Assembly (NCBI GenBank): GCA_946122785.1
Contig: CAMGYJ010000004.1
Span: forward strand, 8,826,150 to 8,890,149
Length of the DNA: 64,000 nucleotides
Source of the DNA: Linum tenue
Lineage: Eukaryota > Streptophyta > Magnoliopsida > Malpighiales > Linaceae
Reading direction: 5' to 3'
Shown in pieces: positions 22,766 through 33,887 of this stretch (its first letter is position 1; every line of letters starts with the position of its first letter). The notes below the pieces were generated by a model. That model searched no databases, was not told where the DNA came from, and saw only the letters and a list, made by a program, of their open reading frames with translations. The position numbers were made by a program, and so were the translations under genes.

Positions 22766-24226
22766 TGACTCGATATTTGCACATGTTTTCCCCTTTGTTT
22801 CTTGATCGTTTAAGCTTGAATTATCACTTATTTGGCCTATTTTACGCTAGGTTGTGTTCCCTTGTCACATTTCAGGTCCTAGCACATAAAGTGAAGCGTA
22901 GGCGCAAGTTTCAAGTCAATCAGAGATCAATTGACGACTCGGGGGAAGAAACTCGGGTATGACTTGAAGAAGATGGATTTCTACCTCAGTTTGTGACCAT
23001 ATAACCATGTAATCTTGTCATGAGAAGAAAGAGGACGAGACTACGAGCGTCTGGGATCAAACGGCACCTGATTTGGAGTCCGAACGAGGGAGAAACGAAG
23101 AATCAAATAGGGGAAAATTGGTTTTGGGCTTCTCTGAGAAACAGAAGGGGGTCCTATCGTGAACCAAAAATCCCCTATCGTGAACCAAAATCCCCCGTCG
23201 TGAACCAAAATATCCGGCCGTGAACAAAAAATCCCTGGTCGTGAACCAAAAATCCCCGGTCGTGACCTAAAATACCCGACAACGGATTTTGACCGGGGAT
23301 CGCGAACACAGGCTGTTAAAAGCCTGTTTTGTGCGTTTTTGCAGGGGAGAGCTAGGTTTTGGATCCCAAACACCCAAGGGATGAACCAAAGAAAGAGAGG
23401 GCGATTTGAGGGCATTCTAAGAGTGGAATTGGAGGATTTCTTCGCCTTGGAAGCTCGAGGAACAAGCCCGGACTTGAAGATTGATCATCTGAAGATTCTT
23501 ACTGCAGTCTCTCTCTTCTCTATGGAGTAACTTCCCTTCACTTAGGTTTTGAGGAACCCTAGCTATGTTTGTTTGATTGGATGATTGTATGAGTACTCTG
23601 ACTTGATAATCTTGAGTTCATATTCAATCTATGCATGTTTTCATGATTCAATTCTGCCTTAGTCGAGATTATTGATTCTGCTTTGATCCTATGAGAGCGA
23701 ATACCTGATTAGGTCAATAGAGCACCATAGATTGATAGTATTGGATCAATTGCTTTAGTCGAGGGTTGATTCACTGCTTTGTATCGATTGAGAACCTCTT
23801 TCGATAGAGGGAGTCTAGTTCAGAATGCCTTGATCGGTTGTTCTAGAGAAGGATACGTCCCTCTAGGCAATTGACTCAAGAGGGCCTTGTTCCTTTAGTC
23901 GAGACTCAAGGTCTAGTCAAGGATTCTCCGCATTGTGAATGAAAGTGAAACAAGTTAGAGATCATCAATCGTTAATCCGGCTAGTGGCTAGGGGGAATCA
24001 TACCTAAGTGAGTTCCCAACCTGCAATTAGATTAACTTTACTTGTAGTTTGCTAGAGTAGTTTTAGTTCTTTCATCTTAATCTGGTTTGCTAGATAATGA
24101 ACTGAAGCTGAGTAATAGTAACTCTAGAGACCCGTGAATTCGATATTTATTACTTGAGCCACTATACTGCAATCCCTTTCATTGGTTACACTTGGCCATT
24201 GTTAGGAGTTGTGTCATAGCGAGTCA
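22766..24226 (+). repeat. full-length LTR, 1461 bp
   Basis: It starts TGACTCG and ends CGAGTCA, a 7-bp inverted terminal repeat. A polypurine tract lies just upstream and a primer-binding site six bases downstream. Confidence 0.85.
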
Positions 24227-24232
24227 AGTTTT

Positions 24233-24250
24233 TGGCGCCGTTGCCGGGGA
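24233..24250 (+). promoter_or_regulatory. primer-binding site, tRNA-Asp type
   Basis: TGGCGCCGTTGCCGGGGA is complementary to the 3' end of plant tRNA-Asp (as I know that tRNA). This site type is common in Athila/Tat-related Ty3 elements. Confidence 0.8.
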
Positions 24251-24362
24251 CTTTCCATATTATTACGAAAGGCGGAAGTTTGTTACTTTAGCGTTTTTCT
24301 TTTCTTTTCCACCCTTGCTTTTCACTTGGGTGTTTTTGTTTTTGTTGGTGCAGATCTGAATC

Positions 24363-25277
24363 ATGGATCCTCATGGCTTCTCCAATCATTGGGGGTATCC
24401 ACCACCATCCAAGTGGTATTACCCCGAGACTCCCTGGAGCAATCAAGGAGGAAAAGACTATGGATTCGGGTTCCAGTACCAACCCCCTTACTACGGTGAA
24501 CAATCCGACCCCTGGGCATATCAAGAACAACCTCCTTATCAAGAAGAATTTCTCCCACAACCAAAAGGGCCATCGGAGTTGGAGTTACCCATGGCGGCCT
24601 TCACGGGCCATTCTGCAGAGCCATGCTACACTCCACAGCCAGATCCAAACTATGAATTGAGGCTTCTCATGGAGCAGTTTGCCCGGGACTCCGAGCGACG
24701 CAATCGCAAGATGGACCTCCTTTTCTCATCCTTTGCTCCTCCTAACTCTTCATCCCTCCGTGAATTGGAGGAGAATGTTTCGCACTCATCAAAGCAACCA
24801 GAGCGGGTTGAGAAACTTTGTGCACAACTTGCTCAAGATCACCCGTCTGCTACCATACTAGAACAGGAGGAGGAAGAAGAAGGCTACAAGGACATTGTGG
24901 AGCAAACAGAAGTTATCACGGAGAGCTCCCGTGAAGATCATGATCAAGAATGTCCTGTCGTAGCCGACCACCCCTTCCCACATGCCACACTGAGCTTTGA
25001 AGGGGTGGGCATGAGTGAGGAGATGCAAGAAGATCTCATGAAAGAAATTGCTTGGCAACTTGCTCTCCAATCCGTGCTAGAAGAAGAAGAGCAAGAAAGG
25101 GTGCAGAAAGAAGTTGTGGAGGATGACGAAAGTGAAGCAGAAGGAGTTCTTGATCATTTCCCAGGGGTGATACCATATGAACAAGGAAGGGAGGTTGAAG
25201 AAGCAGTTGGCGTCCAGGCTGAGGACGGAGTTGAGGTGGAAGAGTCCTGCACCGGCCATGAGTTACATGTGATATCT
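24363..25277 (+). pseudogene. gag-like protein of the nested element, 3'-truncated
   Basis: The frame begins MDPHGFSNHWGYPPPSKWYY about 110 bases after the primer site. Its first third is rich in Pro, Tyr and Gln, the middle has RLLMEQFARDSERRNRKMD, and the last half is strongly acidic and probably coiled. I do not see a CCHC knuckle or a capsid signature, so gag is inferred from position. The frame is cut at about 25277 by the junction to the 14-kb element and then reads unrelated residues to 25364. Confidence 0.6.
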
Positions 25278-25292
25278 GCACCGGCCATGAGT
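25249..25292 (+). repeat. 15-bp direct repeat at an insertion junction
   Basis: GCACCGGCCATGAGT occurs at 25249-25263 and again at 25278-25292. The second copy ends exactly where sequence of the 14-kb element resumes. It is absent at the equivalent place of the upstream copy (21236). Confidence 0.7.
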
Positions 25293-25361
25293 CAAATGAC
25301 GCAACATCTTCGGCTCGGGCTCGTTGAGAACAACGACCCTGTTCGATTCTTCACCCGTGGT

Positions 25362-26054
25362 TAGGGATGGCAACAAAACCCGAACCCACGGGTACCCACC
25401 CGACCCAATCCGGTCAACGCGGGTAAAATCCGTGTTGACGGGTTTTGGGCCGGGTTCGGGTTTAAACCCGCTACACTATTCACCGGGTTGGGTTGGGTTT
25501 GGGTTTAGGTAAACCCGCCCCATGGGTACCCGCCCACACACATATAATTATTTTTCCGGTATATTTAACATTCTAAGTAATATATCTTCCTTAAACAAGT
25601 AATATTCTTTATGTTTGTGGAGACATGTATAATTTGCTCTTTCTAATTGTTTAGAATGAAGTTGATATTATGGAGTGGAGAGTGAAGAAACTTAGTTGAC
25701 GAGGAAGAAACTTTCAATTAATCTTGTGGTTTATAGATGTTTATCTTTAATTTTGAACAATTTATATTGATCATTTGCGGTTTACTTGTATGCTCTAGAT
25801 TAGTGCTTTTGTATGAATAATTTGTATGAGAAAATTGATGTTAAAATTTTATTTTGAAAGAAACTTGTTATTGTAAATTTTTTACCACAAAAACCCACGG
25901 GTACCCATGAACCCGCGGATACCCAGCGGGTTAGGTTGGGTTTGAGTTTTTCAAACCCAGCGGGTTTTACCCCGGATTTTTTTGGCGGATAAACCCATGG
26001 GTTTGGGTTTGGGTTTGACAAAACCCGCCCCAACCCGACCCATTGCCATCCCTA
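25362..26054. mobile_element. hAT-type non-autonomous element, 693 bp
   Basis: Inverted ends TAGGGATGGCAA and TTGCCATCCCTA are flanked by a perfect 8-bp duplication CCCGTGGT (25354-25361, 26055-26062). The subterminal regions are full of GGGT/ACCC words (ACCCGAACCCACGGGTACCC). It interrupts the minus-strand polyprotein of the 14-kb element. A truncated relative is at 49313-49491. Confidence 0.92.
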
Positions 26055-26062
26055 CCCGTGGT

Positions 26063-29000
26063 TCCTTCGTCCACTGCTTTCCCTTTCGCTTCTGCAGCCC
26101 GAATAGATTTATCTACCTCGCCGAAGTCTGATCCCCATGTGATGTTCTCCACTGGCACACTTGTTGACTCTTTTGGGCCTTGGTATAACACGTAAAAAGG
26201 ATATCTTCCCCCATCTTCGCCCCATAGTCCGACAGCTTTGTGGCCTGCTTCCTACAGTTCTTTCAGGATCCGCTGCGAACTCTTGTTGTGCTTGGTTGAC
26301 TCTACCGCCAAGTCAATTCGACCATTCGTGCGAGCCATCATTGCACTCCACGGCTCAGCCTCGATTGGAAAATCCGCGGACTCGCCAACCAGCTCTGCCA
26401 CTGCTGGCTCCTCATTCTCCTCCTCTAAAGTCAGTTGAGCAAAACCGCTCACCAGCTCAGCAACATTGATCTCTTGAGCAGCTTCGTCCAGCTCTTCAAC
26501 CTCCATCACGACCTCACCATCCTCTCCCTAATTTTTCAAATCAATGTGGAAAATCAAAGGCAAGATGTAGTTGTTCACCACCACTGGTGGTAAACTTCCA
26601 AAGTGGATCGTCATGGGTGCACCTTGGTTGTCATCATCGTCATCTTTGTTTTTTCGATCAAATTTCGACTTTGGCTCCTCCAATTCCAGCATCTCTTCTT
26701 CAATAAGGGAGTCATCCAACTCAGCATCGTACTCAGCCTCTCCTGGAACTCCCTGATCGTTCCCATCCAGATTGTCCTTGCCAACTTTCCCAGCACCGGC
26801 CACAGTCACTCTCAGACCAGTGGCAGAGTTGTCTATGTTCACATTTGCTTGCAAGTTTGCAATCCTCATTCCTTGAGCATTCTTGCGGAGGTACCTTCGA
26901 TACTGCGTCCTTGTCATCCCGTCAACCGCGATGGGCTGCTGACGACGGACGTCGTAGGTGTGCCAACCACCCTGTGGCACATTTGGCATCCTGAAGGTTC
27001 TCCTGACGGGTGGGGAACCCCTCACCGGTTGGGTAAGTCCAAAAGGTCGACTTTTGAAAGGTGGGGCACTTCGCCCTCTTCCCCATGAAGGTGCACGTAC
27101 TCCTTCAACATTGCGTTCATACGAGGGGTACCTCGGTTTGAACTGTCGTGGTCCCAATCTCTGGTGGACCGACTGGCTCGGCCCTGCTCCCCCAATGTTT
27201 AGCTTTCCGCGACACTGGGCACACAGCTTCTCTTCCTCAGCTGGGTCCAAGCGTGGCCCCTCCTGCACTTGGGAGGATGAATCACCCTGGGCCACATCAG
27301 AACTACCACTCGGCGGTGGCGTTGTATCCACCTACAGCTTGAAGCGTGGCAGGTTGATCTTAGAGAAATCAGGATTGACCATGTTGACGCCGACAACTTT
27401 TGGGAAAGGGTCCGTGTCGACAATCATGGCCTCCTTCCTCAGCTCTGGGAACTTGAACCGACCTTTCTCAATTGCTTCCTGCACAACGTTGCGAAACACA
27501 ACACACATGTTAGTTGAATGAGATGCACTGTTGTGCCAATTACAATATCGTTTCCCTTTTAATTTTCCAGCTGGAGGGATATTATGCCCTCCAGTTAACT
27601 TGATTTGACCATCTTTGTAAAGCTGGTCGAAAATCAACTCTGATTTTGAAACATCAAAGGAATATTTCCTAGTTTGAATTGGGGCACGATTGGGCTTTCC
27701 ACCTTGTGGTTCCCCATCATCCTTGGCTAGAGAAGCACACACATATGGCTTCCCCTGCACGATCTCGGCCAAATCAACTCCAACCTCGTCAACATCGCTG
27801 CCGACGTTATTCACACCATAGTTTTCAAAATTAGGGAAATATTGTCCACGAGAGCCACTTCTCTTATGTTCTTCTTCATGGAGAAGAGATTCGTATCTAA
27901 CAGCGCATGACATCAATTGAAACAAATCAGAAACTCCCTATCTTGAAACTTTTTACGAAGTTCAAAATTCAATCCACTCTGGGCAAGTTTAACAAACTCG
28001 CGTTCTGTCAAGTTCACAAAACAGCGAGTCCTTGCATTTTTAAAGTTAGTTAAGAAGTGTTCCACTGTTTCTCCTGGCTGTTGGCGCATTCGTGCCAAGT
28101 CTGCCATTGTTACTTCTGGCTCAGACCGGTAGAACTGGGCATGGAACATTTGTTCCATTTGCTGCCACGCGAATGCAAGTTGACATACTACGCGAATGCG
28201 GGGCCGGTCAACGAGTTGCCAAACAAACGCAACTTCAAGAAATCACTCACGTCATCACACTGAACCGTGAATCGTCCAACGTGCTCGACGGTGGACTGAT
28301 CTCCAGTCCCGCTGAAGGTGATGAAATCAGGCACGCGAAAACCACGTGGAAAGGGGTAGTATCTATCAACCCAATTCGGATATGGTTTTTGGTATACCGG
28401 CGGCATCGCTGGTATAATCTCTAAACCAAACTGATCCGCCAGCATCTGTGCTACCTGATCTCGAATCACATTATTGTATTGCCCCCCGAGTTGCCCCCTT
28501 GTGGTACGAATCCACCCGGATCCATGCCAAGCCCGTTTGGAGGAGGAGGAGGCACGTTTTGTGGGTAGCCGCGTGACGGAACATGATCATTGTTGATCGT
28601 TCCTCCACCACCAGCACCGCTCATCGGAGCCACATAGGGTCTGGCCTCCGAGATATTTTGTGGACCCCCACCGTGAAACGGTGGTGGTTCAACCCGAGTG
28701 TTAGCGGCAGTGCTAGTATCGCCAATATTAACTCGCGGATTTGGTGGGTTCACCACCGGTGTCGGCGGAACTCCTTGTCTTGGCGGACTAATTCGAGCAC
28801 CGTTGTTTGGAAAACTAGTTTCGATGTTTAGATTGTTTTCACCATTTAACGGCAAATCCCTAGGTTGCATTACCTCGCCTTTGAAGCCTGCGAACTCATT
28901 GTTGAGGGTAGCAAACATGCGACGGTTCTCCTCCATGAAATGGCAGATTGACAAATCCTCAGTCGGCCCAGCTGTGGATGGCGGATTCTCGTACCCGCCG

Positions 29001-29104
29001 ATGTCTTCAGCACCGATTCCTTGGCCTCCTTCAATGTTGGCCACATGTTCCTCCATGAATCCGGGCGGAACATCCCCTTCCTGATTCCTTCGTCGCGGAG
29101 CCAT
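26063..29104 (-). pseudogene. Ty3-type gag polyprotein of the 14-kb element, broken
   Basis: Translation would start at 29104 (MAPRRRNQEGDVPPGF), 13 bases after the primer site. A Pro/Gly-rich N-terminal region comes first. After a frame change near 28480 there is a retrotransposon gag block with FRVPDFITFSGTGDQST and later ARMRQQPGETVEHFLTNFK. Further segments (27925-27332, 27331-26528, 26509-26252) include GKRYCNWHNSASHST, GGWHTYDVRRQQP and TRTQYRRYLRKNAQG, seen in plant Ty3 polyproteins upstream of the protease. Stops at about 27915, 27340, 26528 and 26252, plus a frame change, prevent a full product. No protease, RT or integrase signature was found. Confidence 0.75.
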
Positions 29105-29116
29105 TCGAACACACGT

Positions 29117-29134
29117 GTCCCACCGGGTGTGCCA
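29117..29134 (-). promoter_or_regulatory. primer-binding site of the 14-kb element
   Basis: Minus-strand TGGCACACCCGGTGGGAC starts three bases after the 5' LTR end. I do not assign the tRNA. Confidence 0.6.
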
Positions 29135-29137
29135 ATT

Positions 29138-30869
29138 TGTTTCGTTGGCGAAACTCGTGTGTTCAATGCGCACTGTATTCAAGTAAGCACAAACACAAAG
29201 TTAGCAAAATCTTCAAATATCCTCCGCCGAATGTCGGCGCCGTTGATTTGATCGATTACACAGAAATCAAGACGACCGTCAAATATCCACCGCGGTGTCG
29301 GCGATGTTGATTTGATCGGTGCACCTTTGACCTCTAACCAGAACAACCGTTACTCGGTTCACCACCTCTCCAAACTACGTTTGAACGAGGGTGTTCAACG
29401 AGAAACGAGAAACCAAACCGAGAGTGTTCTAACTAACGTTACCTCTACTCCTATGGAGGTTCCTCTGGAGAGCTCCGCGACTACAAGCTACAATCTACGA
29501 CTCTGCAAAGGAGTTCTTTGACAGAGCGGTTCTACGAAACTAGAGAGAAAAGATAAATCCGCGACGGTGCAGTTTGAGATTTGATTTTGTCGTCTTGAGA
29601 TTCTCTCTCTTCCCAATCTTTATACTTCGCTCTTCTCCCCGCAGTCGTAGTAACTTCCTTCGCGCCTTTGTCTCCCACGTCTTCATCCCTGTCAACCGTG
29701 CAGGTAACTTCCTCCTTGTTGCGTAACTCCCACGAGTGCGAAACTGCTTGGATACGCGGAAACTTGGCACAAAACGACACTGAGCCAAAATCCACAATTG
29801 TTGGACTCTCACCACTGCGACGTTGTTTTCTATTAAACAACATCGTTTCAGTACCGCGACGGTGTTGATATCTCCCACGATGTCGTTTTCGACTAAACGA
29901 CACCGTCTAAAATAATCCTTAAATTATTAATTAATCAAACCGGCCCTCATTGTTGACACGCCGTCAAACTCTCACTTCGCGGCGCCGTTATTAATTAAAC
30001 AACATCGTTTTTCTAGTTCTGCGATGCTGTTGAACTTCACGATGTCGTTTTAAATTTAACACTGTTGTTTTAACTATTGCGGCATCGTTTGGCCTACTCG
30101 CGGCATCATTTTTACATCCGCGGTGTCGTTTCTTTCCTCTTGCGGCATCGTTTTCAACTAAACGACACCGTCCTAAAAAGTCATTAAAAATATTAATTAA
30201 TTAATCCGGCCATCACTAGTCCAACTCGTGTGTTGACCGACGACATCATTAGCGCCAAAACGGCTCCGTTTGTTTTCCCTTTTGCGACATTGTTTTTTAT
30301 TTTAAACACTGTCGTTTGCTAGTACGGCGGTACCGTTGGGCTTACTCGCGGTACCGTTTTTAATTAAACGACACCGCTAATATAGCCAAAAAATATCAAT
30401 CCATGGAACCGCCGCCAGTGTGCACTCGCATTGGGCTGGGCGAATTTTGGTCACTTACTTGATATGGTTTTTAATTAATCGGTACCGCTTATCAAGGCTC
30501 TCGCGGCATCGTTTTTAAATCCGCGGTACCGTTTTAACTATCCGCGATGTCGCTTGTCCCCATGCCGTACCGCTTCTCCCCTTCAAACAAGGAGTAAAAA
30601 TAATAATTAATTAGAAAAACTCCTTCTCCAATACCCACACTAAACGCGCAGCCCCTTTTGTTTTTCGGTAAGCGGTGTCGTTTCCAGTACCGCGATACCG
30701 CTGAGCTACCTTGCGGTACCGTTTTAGTTCTCCGCGACGCCGCTCGACTCCCAACGACACCGTTTTTTATCCGCGGTATCGAATTAAATGCGGAGACTAA
30801 TTAATGCGGCATTTAATTCTGGCCGAATTTTTTTTTTTAATTCCGGCCGAATTAATTTATATGTAAACA
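29138..30869 (-). repeat. 5' LTR (1732 bp) of the 14-kb element
   Basis: Partner of 16699-18362. It carries extra short insertions, such as at 29395-29425 and a T-rich duplication near 30825-30850. Confidence 0.88.
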
Positions 30870-30874
30870 GGGGC

Positions 30875-31588
30875 AAAAACGTGCTTCAACATTTTTAGTG
30901 ATGAAATGCTACAATATGGGAGTAGTCCATCCAAACAAAATAATTTGAACCAAATTATCACAACACAAATTCAAATACCATATAAAATGCAACATTCTAA
31001 AATAATGCAGCGCTTTGGTTTGAAATACCATATAACCATGAAATACCATATAATCAAAATGATGCATTCAAACGACCCGTAGTAATAATGTGTTTTAAAC
31101 TCGTTCAAGTTAACGTCAAGCTATCGAGGAAGCAGCATCCATAATTTTACTGGTATTCTTAGAAATCTCTTCTAGTTATATATTTTGTCAAGGCGGCATT
31201 CTAAATTGAGTAAGTTTTGATCCCTTGACCGGGATATATAGAGTCCGAGTGGGAGTAGGAAATCCTAGTCCGAGCTGCCAACGGACTTGCTTTTCCTTTC
31301 TCGCACCGGATACCAAATTGAAGAAAAGAAGCCGCAGAAATTGGTCCTAGATTGGTCCTACAATTATAATGGATTTAAGAAATTTATTACATTATTAGCC
31401 TTAAGAGACTAGGATGTGTTTAAATGAAAGAAAAAAGCAAGAACCATAAAGATAAAATTTCAGAATCAAATTCAATGCCATATCGATATATTTAATATCA
31501 CAAGAAAACAAAAAAGTGATATCTGACATTAACTATAAATTAAATGTTTCAATCTGTTTCGTCAATATTGCTCACCTCATATATTTCT
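30875..31588. other. intergenic, with a copy of the RING-gene promoter block
   Basis: AT-rich. Bases 31000-31080 end in CATTCAAACGACCC, the look of a small hAT-like terminus. Bases 31231-31345 match 38382-38490, upstream of the RING-H2 gene (shared AGAGTCCGAGTGGGA, CAACGGACTTGCTTT and CCGCAGAAATT). The downstream gene is different, so this is a duplicated promoter fragment. Confidence 0.6.
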
Positions 31589-31596
31589 TATAAAAA
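31589..31596 (+). promoter_or_regulatory. TATA box of the small peptide gene
   Basis: TATAAAAA lies 105 bases before the proposed start codon at 31694. Confidence 0.5.
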
Positions 31597-31693
31597 GGAG
31601 GATAGCACTATACAGCTATGTAAGTTATAACACCTTGTTAAAATCGTCAAAGCCATTTAGAATTTGTTGAAGAAAGATGAAGATGATGCTTGG

Positions 31694-31900
31694 ATGGTGA
31701 TATTGTTAGTGATTGTTTGTTCGACGAATTCAGTAATTTACGCAGATTATTTGCAGTGCTTTGAAGATTGCTTGGGGCACTGTGAATTGCCGGCTCAAGT
31801 CTTGTGTAATATCCAATGTGATAAAAAGTGTCATGGTCATAGTGGTAATAAGCAAGAGAAGCGGAAATTTCAATCTACAAATAGCAATTCTAAGGTCTGA
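31694..31900 (+). CDS. thionin-like small secreted cysteine-rich peptide
   Basis: The frame from ATG 31694 gives 68 residues. A short hydrophobic N-terminus (VILLVIV) is followed by a cleavage-like VIYADY and a compact six-cysteine core spaced C-x3-C-x3-C-x8-C-x3-C-x3-C, then a basic polar tail. Size, secretion signal and Cys pattern fit plant thionin-like peptides, which are secreted and often defence-related. That assignment rests on the pattern only. Three earlier ATGs (31677, 31683, 31686) are in another frame and stop at 31700. This suggests a small indel in the signal-peptide region that shortened the natural start. There is no intron. Expression and secretion are uncertain. Confidence 0.55.
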   Translation: MVILLVIVCSTNSVIYADYLQCFEDCLGHCELPAQVLCNIQCDKKCHGHSGNKQEKRKFQSTNSNSKV

Positions 31901-32180
31901 TAGTTACCCTTTCTACCCATCTTCCATCGTTTAGAAATAATCTTTGCATGTTGATGTTTCGAATAAAATGATGGTGGGTGTATTTAGCTAACTATTGTTA
32001 AATAGGTTTTTTCTTCCTCCATATGTATAATTTTGTTCAAATTTTTTTGTTTTCCAATTATCATATCTAGCCGGAGATTGTTTTACTCAGGGTGAATTCC
32101 GAGTTTGATAACTCGAATTATATCACTTGAAAATTTTTCATTTCTCATTCGTCATCAACATTACACACATATGCCATCGA
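31901..32180. other. 3' flank of the peptide gene
   Basis: AT-rich, with no further gene. A GAATAAAATG-like poly(A) signal region lies near 31960. Confidence 0.35.
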
Positions 32181-32282
32181 TGGTCACTCTCCGTCCAACT
32201 CCATTATTTTCGTCCTAAATGACAGTCAACCGTAACATTTGACTGTTAAATTGATGAGTTTTCAATTAAAAAAAATAAAACA
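32181..32282 (+). mobile_element. solitary MULE terminal fragment
   Basis: TGGTCACTCTCCGTCCAACTCC and the following ~100 bp match part of the inverted repeat of the element at 401-2283 (about 512-620). No partner end is nearby. Confidence 0.7.
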
Positions 32283-32417
32283 TGCTTATACAAGAATTTC
32301 CACCTCAAAAAAAAAAAGGTGAGTGATATAATTAAGGTTTTGATTTTGCTCCGAAAAATTAGGAGGCGATTTTGCTGCGATTCATAGGCGATCGCTCACA
32401 GCCCTAGGGTTTGCTGC

Positions 32418-33887
32418 ATGTCGGCGGACAGTGTGCCGCCGGCAGGGGGAGGGGACCTAAACCCACTTCACCAACCTGACGCCCTCGCCGGTAATCGCCG
32501 GCCACCGACGGAGTCTTCTTCACCGAACCCTAAAGGAGACCGGGAATCACAACACACAAAAAAGAAAGCCAAGCAAACGGCACCAGTCACCAACTTGCAC
32601 GCGGAAACGGACGAAGGCATGACCACGGAGGAGGAACGTCGGACCACACCTCAGAGCCCCCCTCCAAACCCCTGGAGCCAAGGAAGAGGAGCTGCGCGAA
32701 GGCTCTTTGGTGCAGAGACGAGATTGAACAAATGGTACACCGCGGAATCGGATTCTGAGGATACGGCTGCTGCTATCCGGGAGGATGGGCAAGATATGGG
32801 ATTCGATGGCGTAGAGGACCCGAAGTGCCCGCCAATATATTTCTCTCCAGCTAAAGAACGCCTTTATTGCAGAAACCTACGATCAGCATTGGTGGTTAAA
32901 GCTCTAGGCCGAGCCGTCTCTTATACAGCAGTTTCCCTACGACTTAATGCGATCTGGGCAAAGGCGGGAGGTATCCAGGTTACGTCCATGAAAAATGGCT
33001 ACTTCCTCGTCCGATTTACGAATGGGATGGACTATGATAGAGCGGTCATGAACGGACCATGGATGATAGGACCAAATTACCTGACAGTGCACATGTGGGA
33101 CAAGGACTTTGATCCATACAATCATGAAGTGGCTTCAACGGTGGTATGGGCTCGACTACTCGAGATTCCTATTCAATATTTTCACCAAGATGCAGTTATG
33201 TAGATCGGGCGCCGCATTGGTATCCCAATTCGAATAGATGAAGCTACTCAAACTGTAGCGCGTAGCGACTAAGCTCGAGTGTGTGTCCAGGTTGATTTAA
33301 CCAAACCGCTGCTTTCCCAGTTTTCTATCAATGGCAAAAAGTACTTTGTTCAGTACGAGGGACTTGATAAGATTTGTCTCAACTGTGGCATGTACTCCGA
33401 GAGAGGGGCGTGTACCTGTACGAAGATGCATGAGCCAATGGATGCGGAGGAAGTGGGAAAGACGATGGAAAATCAGGAAAAGCAACCTGAAAAAACATAC
33501 GGAGAATGGATGATTGTGAAGAGAAAACCGCGGGCGGGGAAGAAAGACCAAGGAGGAGGGATGCGACATGACAGTGCCGCAACCAGCCCAGGTGAGAAGC
33601 TGAGGCCAGGAGGCTCCCGATTTGAAGCGCTAGTCGTGGAAGAGACTCCTGACACACAACAGTCACAGCCAGCAGAAATGAGGGAGGAACCTGCTCCTGG
33701 CAAGAGCCATCATGGCAAGGGATCAGGCATGGCAAACAAAGAACAAATACAAGAGACCCAACGAGCAACCGCTCGGGGATCGAATCCTGAAATACAGCGA
33801 AGGATAAACCACGCGACAAGTTCAAGACCGCAACAACAGGATCCATCCCAGTTGAGAAAAAAGAAACAAAAGGTACGGGGACGGTGA
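32418..33887 (+). pseudogene. LINE ORF1 (DUF4283 and zf-CCHC type)
   Basis: MSADSVPPAGG starts the frame. A disordered region of about 130 residues leads to a DUF4283-like fold (ISVSLR-type helix, GYFLVRFTNGMDYDRAVMNG, then WARLLEIPIQYF). A stop TAG at 33201 and another near 33271 interrupt the frame. After them CVQVDLTKPLLSQF and a knuckle KICLNCGMYSERGAC follow, where the last part of the CCHC pattern is changed. A basic, Gln-rich tail ends at 33887. In intact plant L1 elements this protein binds the element RNA. Confidence 0.8.

Larger units (their letters stand above)
19916..25292 (+). mobile_element. nested plus-strand LTR element, LTR-internal-LTR-internal structure
   Basis: A truncated LTR (19916-20772) leads into a gag-like 3' part and a 3' non-coding region. 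A polypurine tract (TGTGGGGGGATTT, 22751-22763) and a full LTR (22766-24226, TGACTCG...CGAGTCA) follow. Directly after that LTR come a tRNA-Asp-type primer site (24233-24250) and a second, longer gag-like frame that ends abruptly near 25277. The middle LTR therefore serves as the 3' LTR of one unit and the 5' LTR of the next. The word TTGTTGGGAGGCAACCCAAC at 21574-21593 is a familiar feature of plant Ty3-type 3' regions. Confidence 0.8.
16699..30869 (-). mobile_element. 14-kb non-autonomous LTR retrotransposon with nested insertions
   Basis: LTRs at 16699-18362 and 29138-30869 both start TGTTTCGTTGGC and end TGTAAACA on the plus strand. The element is flanked by a perfect 5-bp duplication GGGGC (16694-16698, 30870-30874). 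On the minus strand, PBS candidate TGGCACACCCGGTGGGAC (29134-29117) follows the 5' LTR and gag starts at 29104. A G-rich polypurine tract (18380-18363) precedes the 3' LTR. A Ty3-type gag is present, but no reverse transcriptase or integrase was recognised. A plus-strand LTR element (19916-25292) and a hAT element (25362-26054) sit inside it. Confidence 0.88.
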
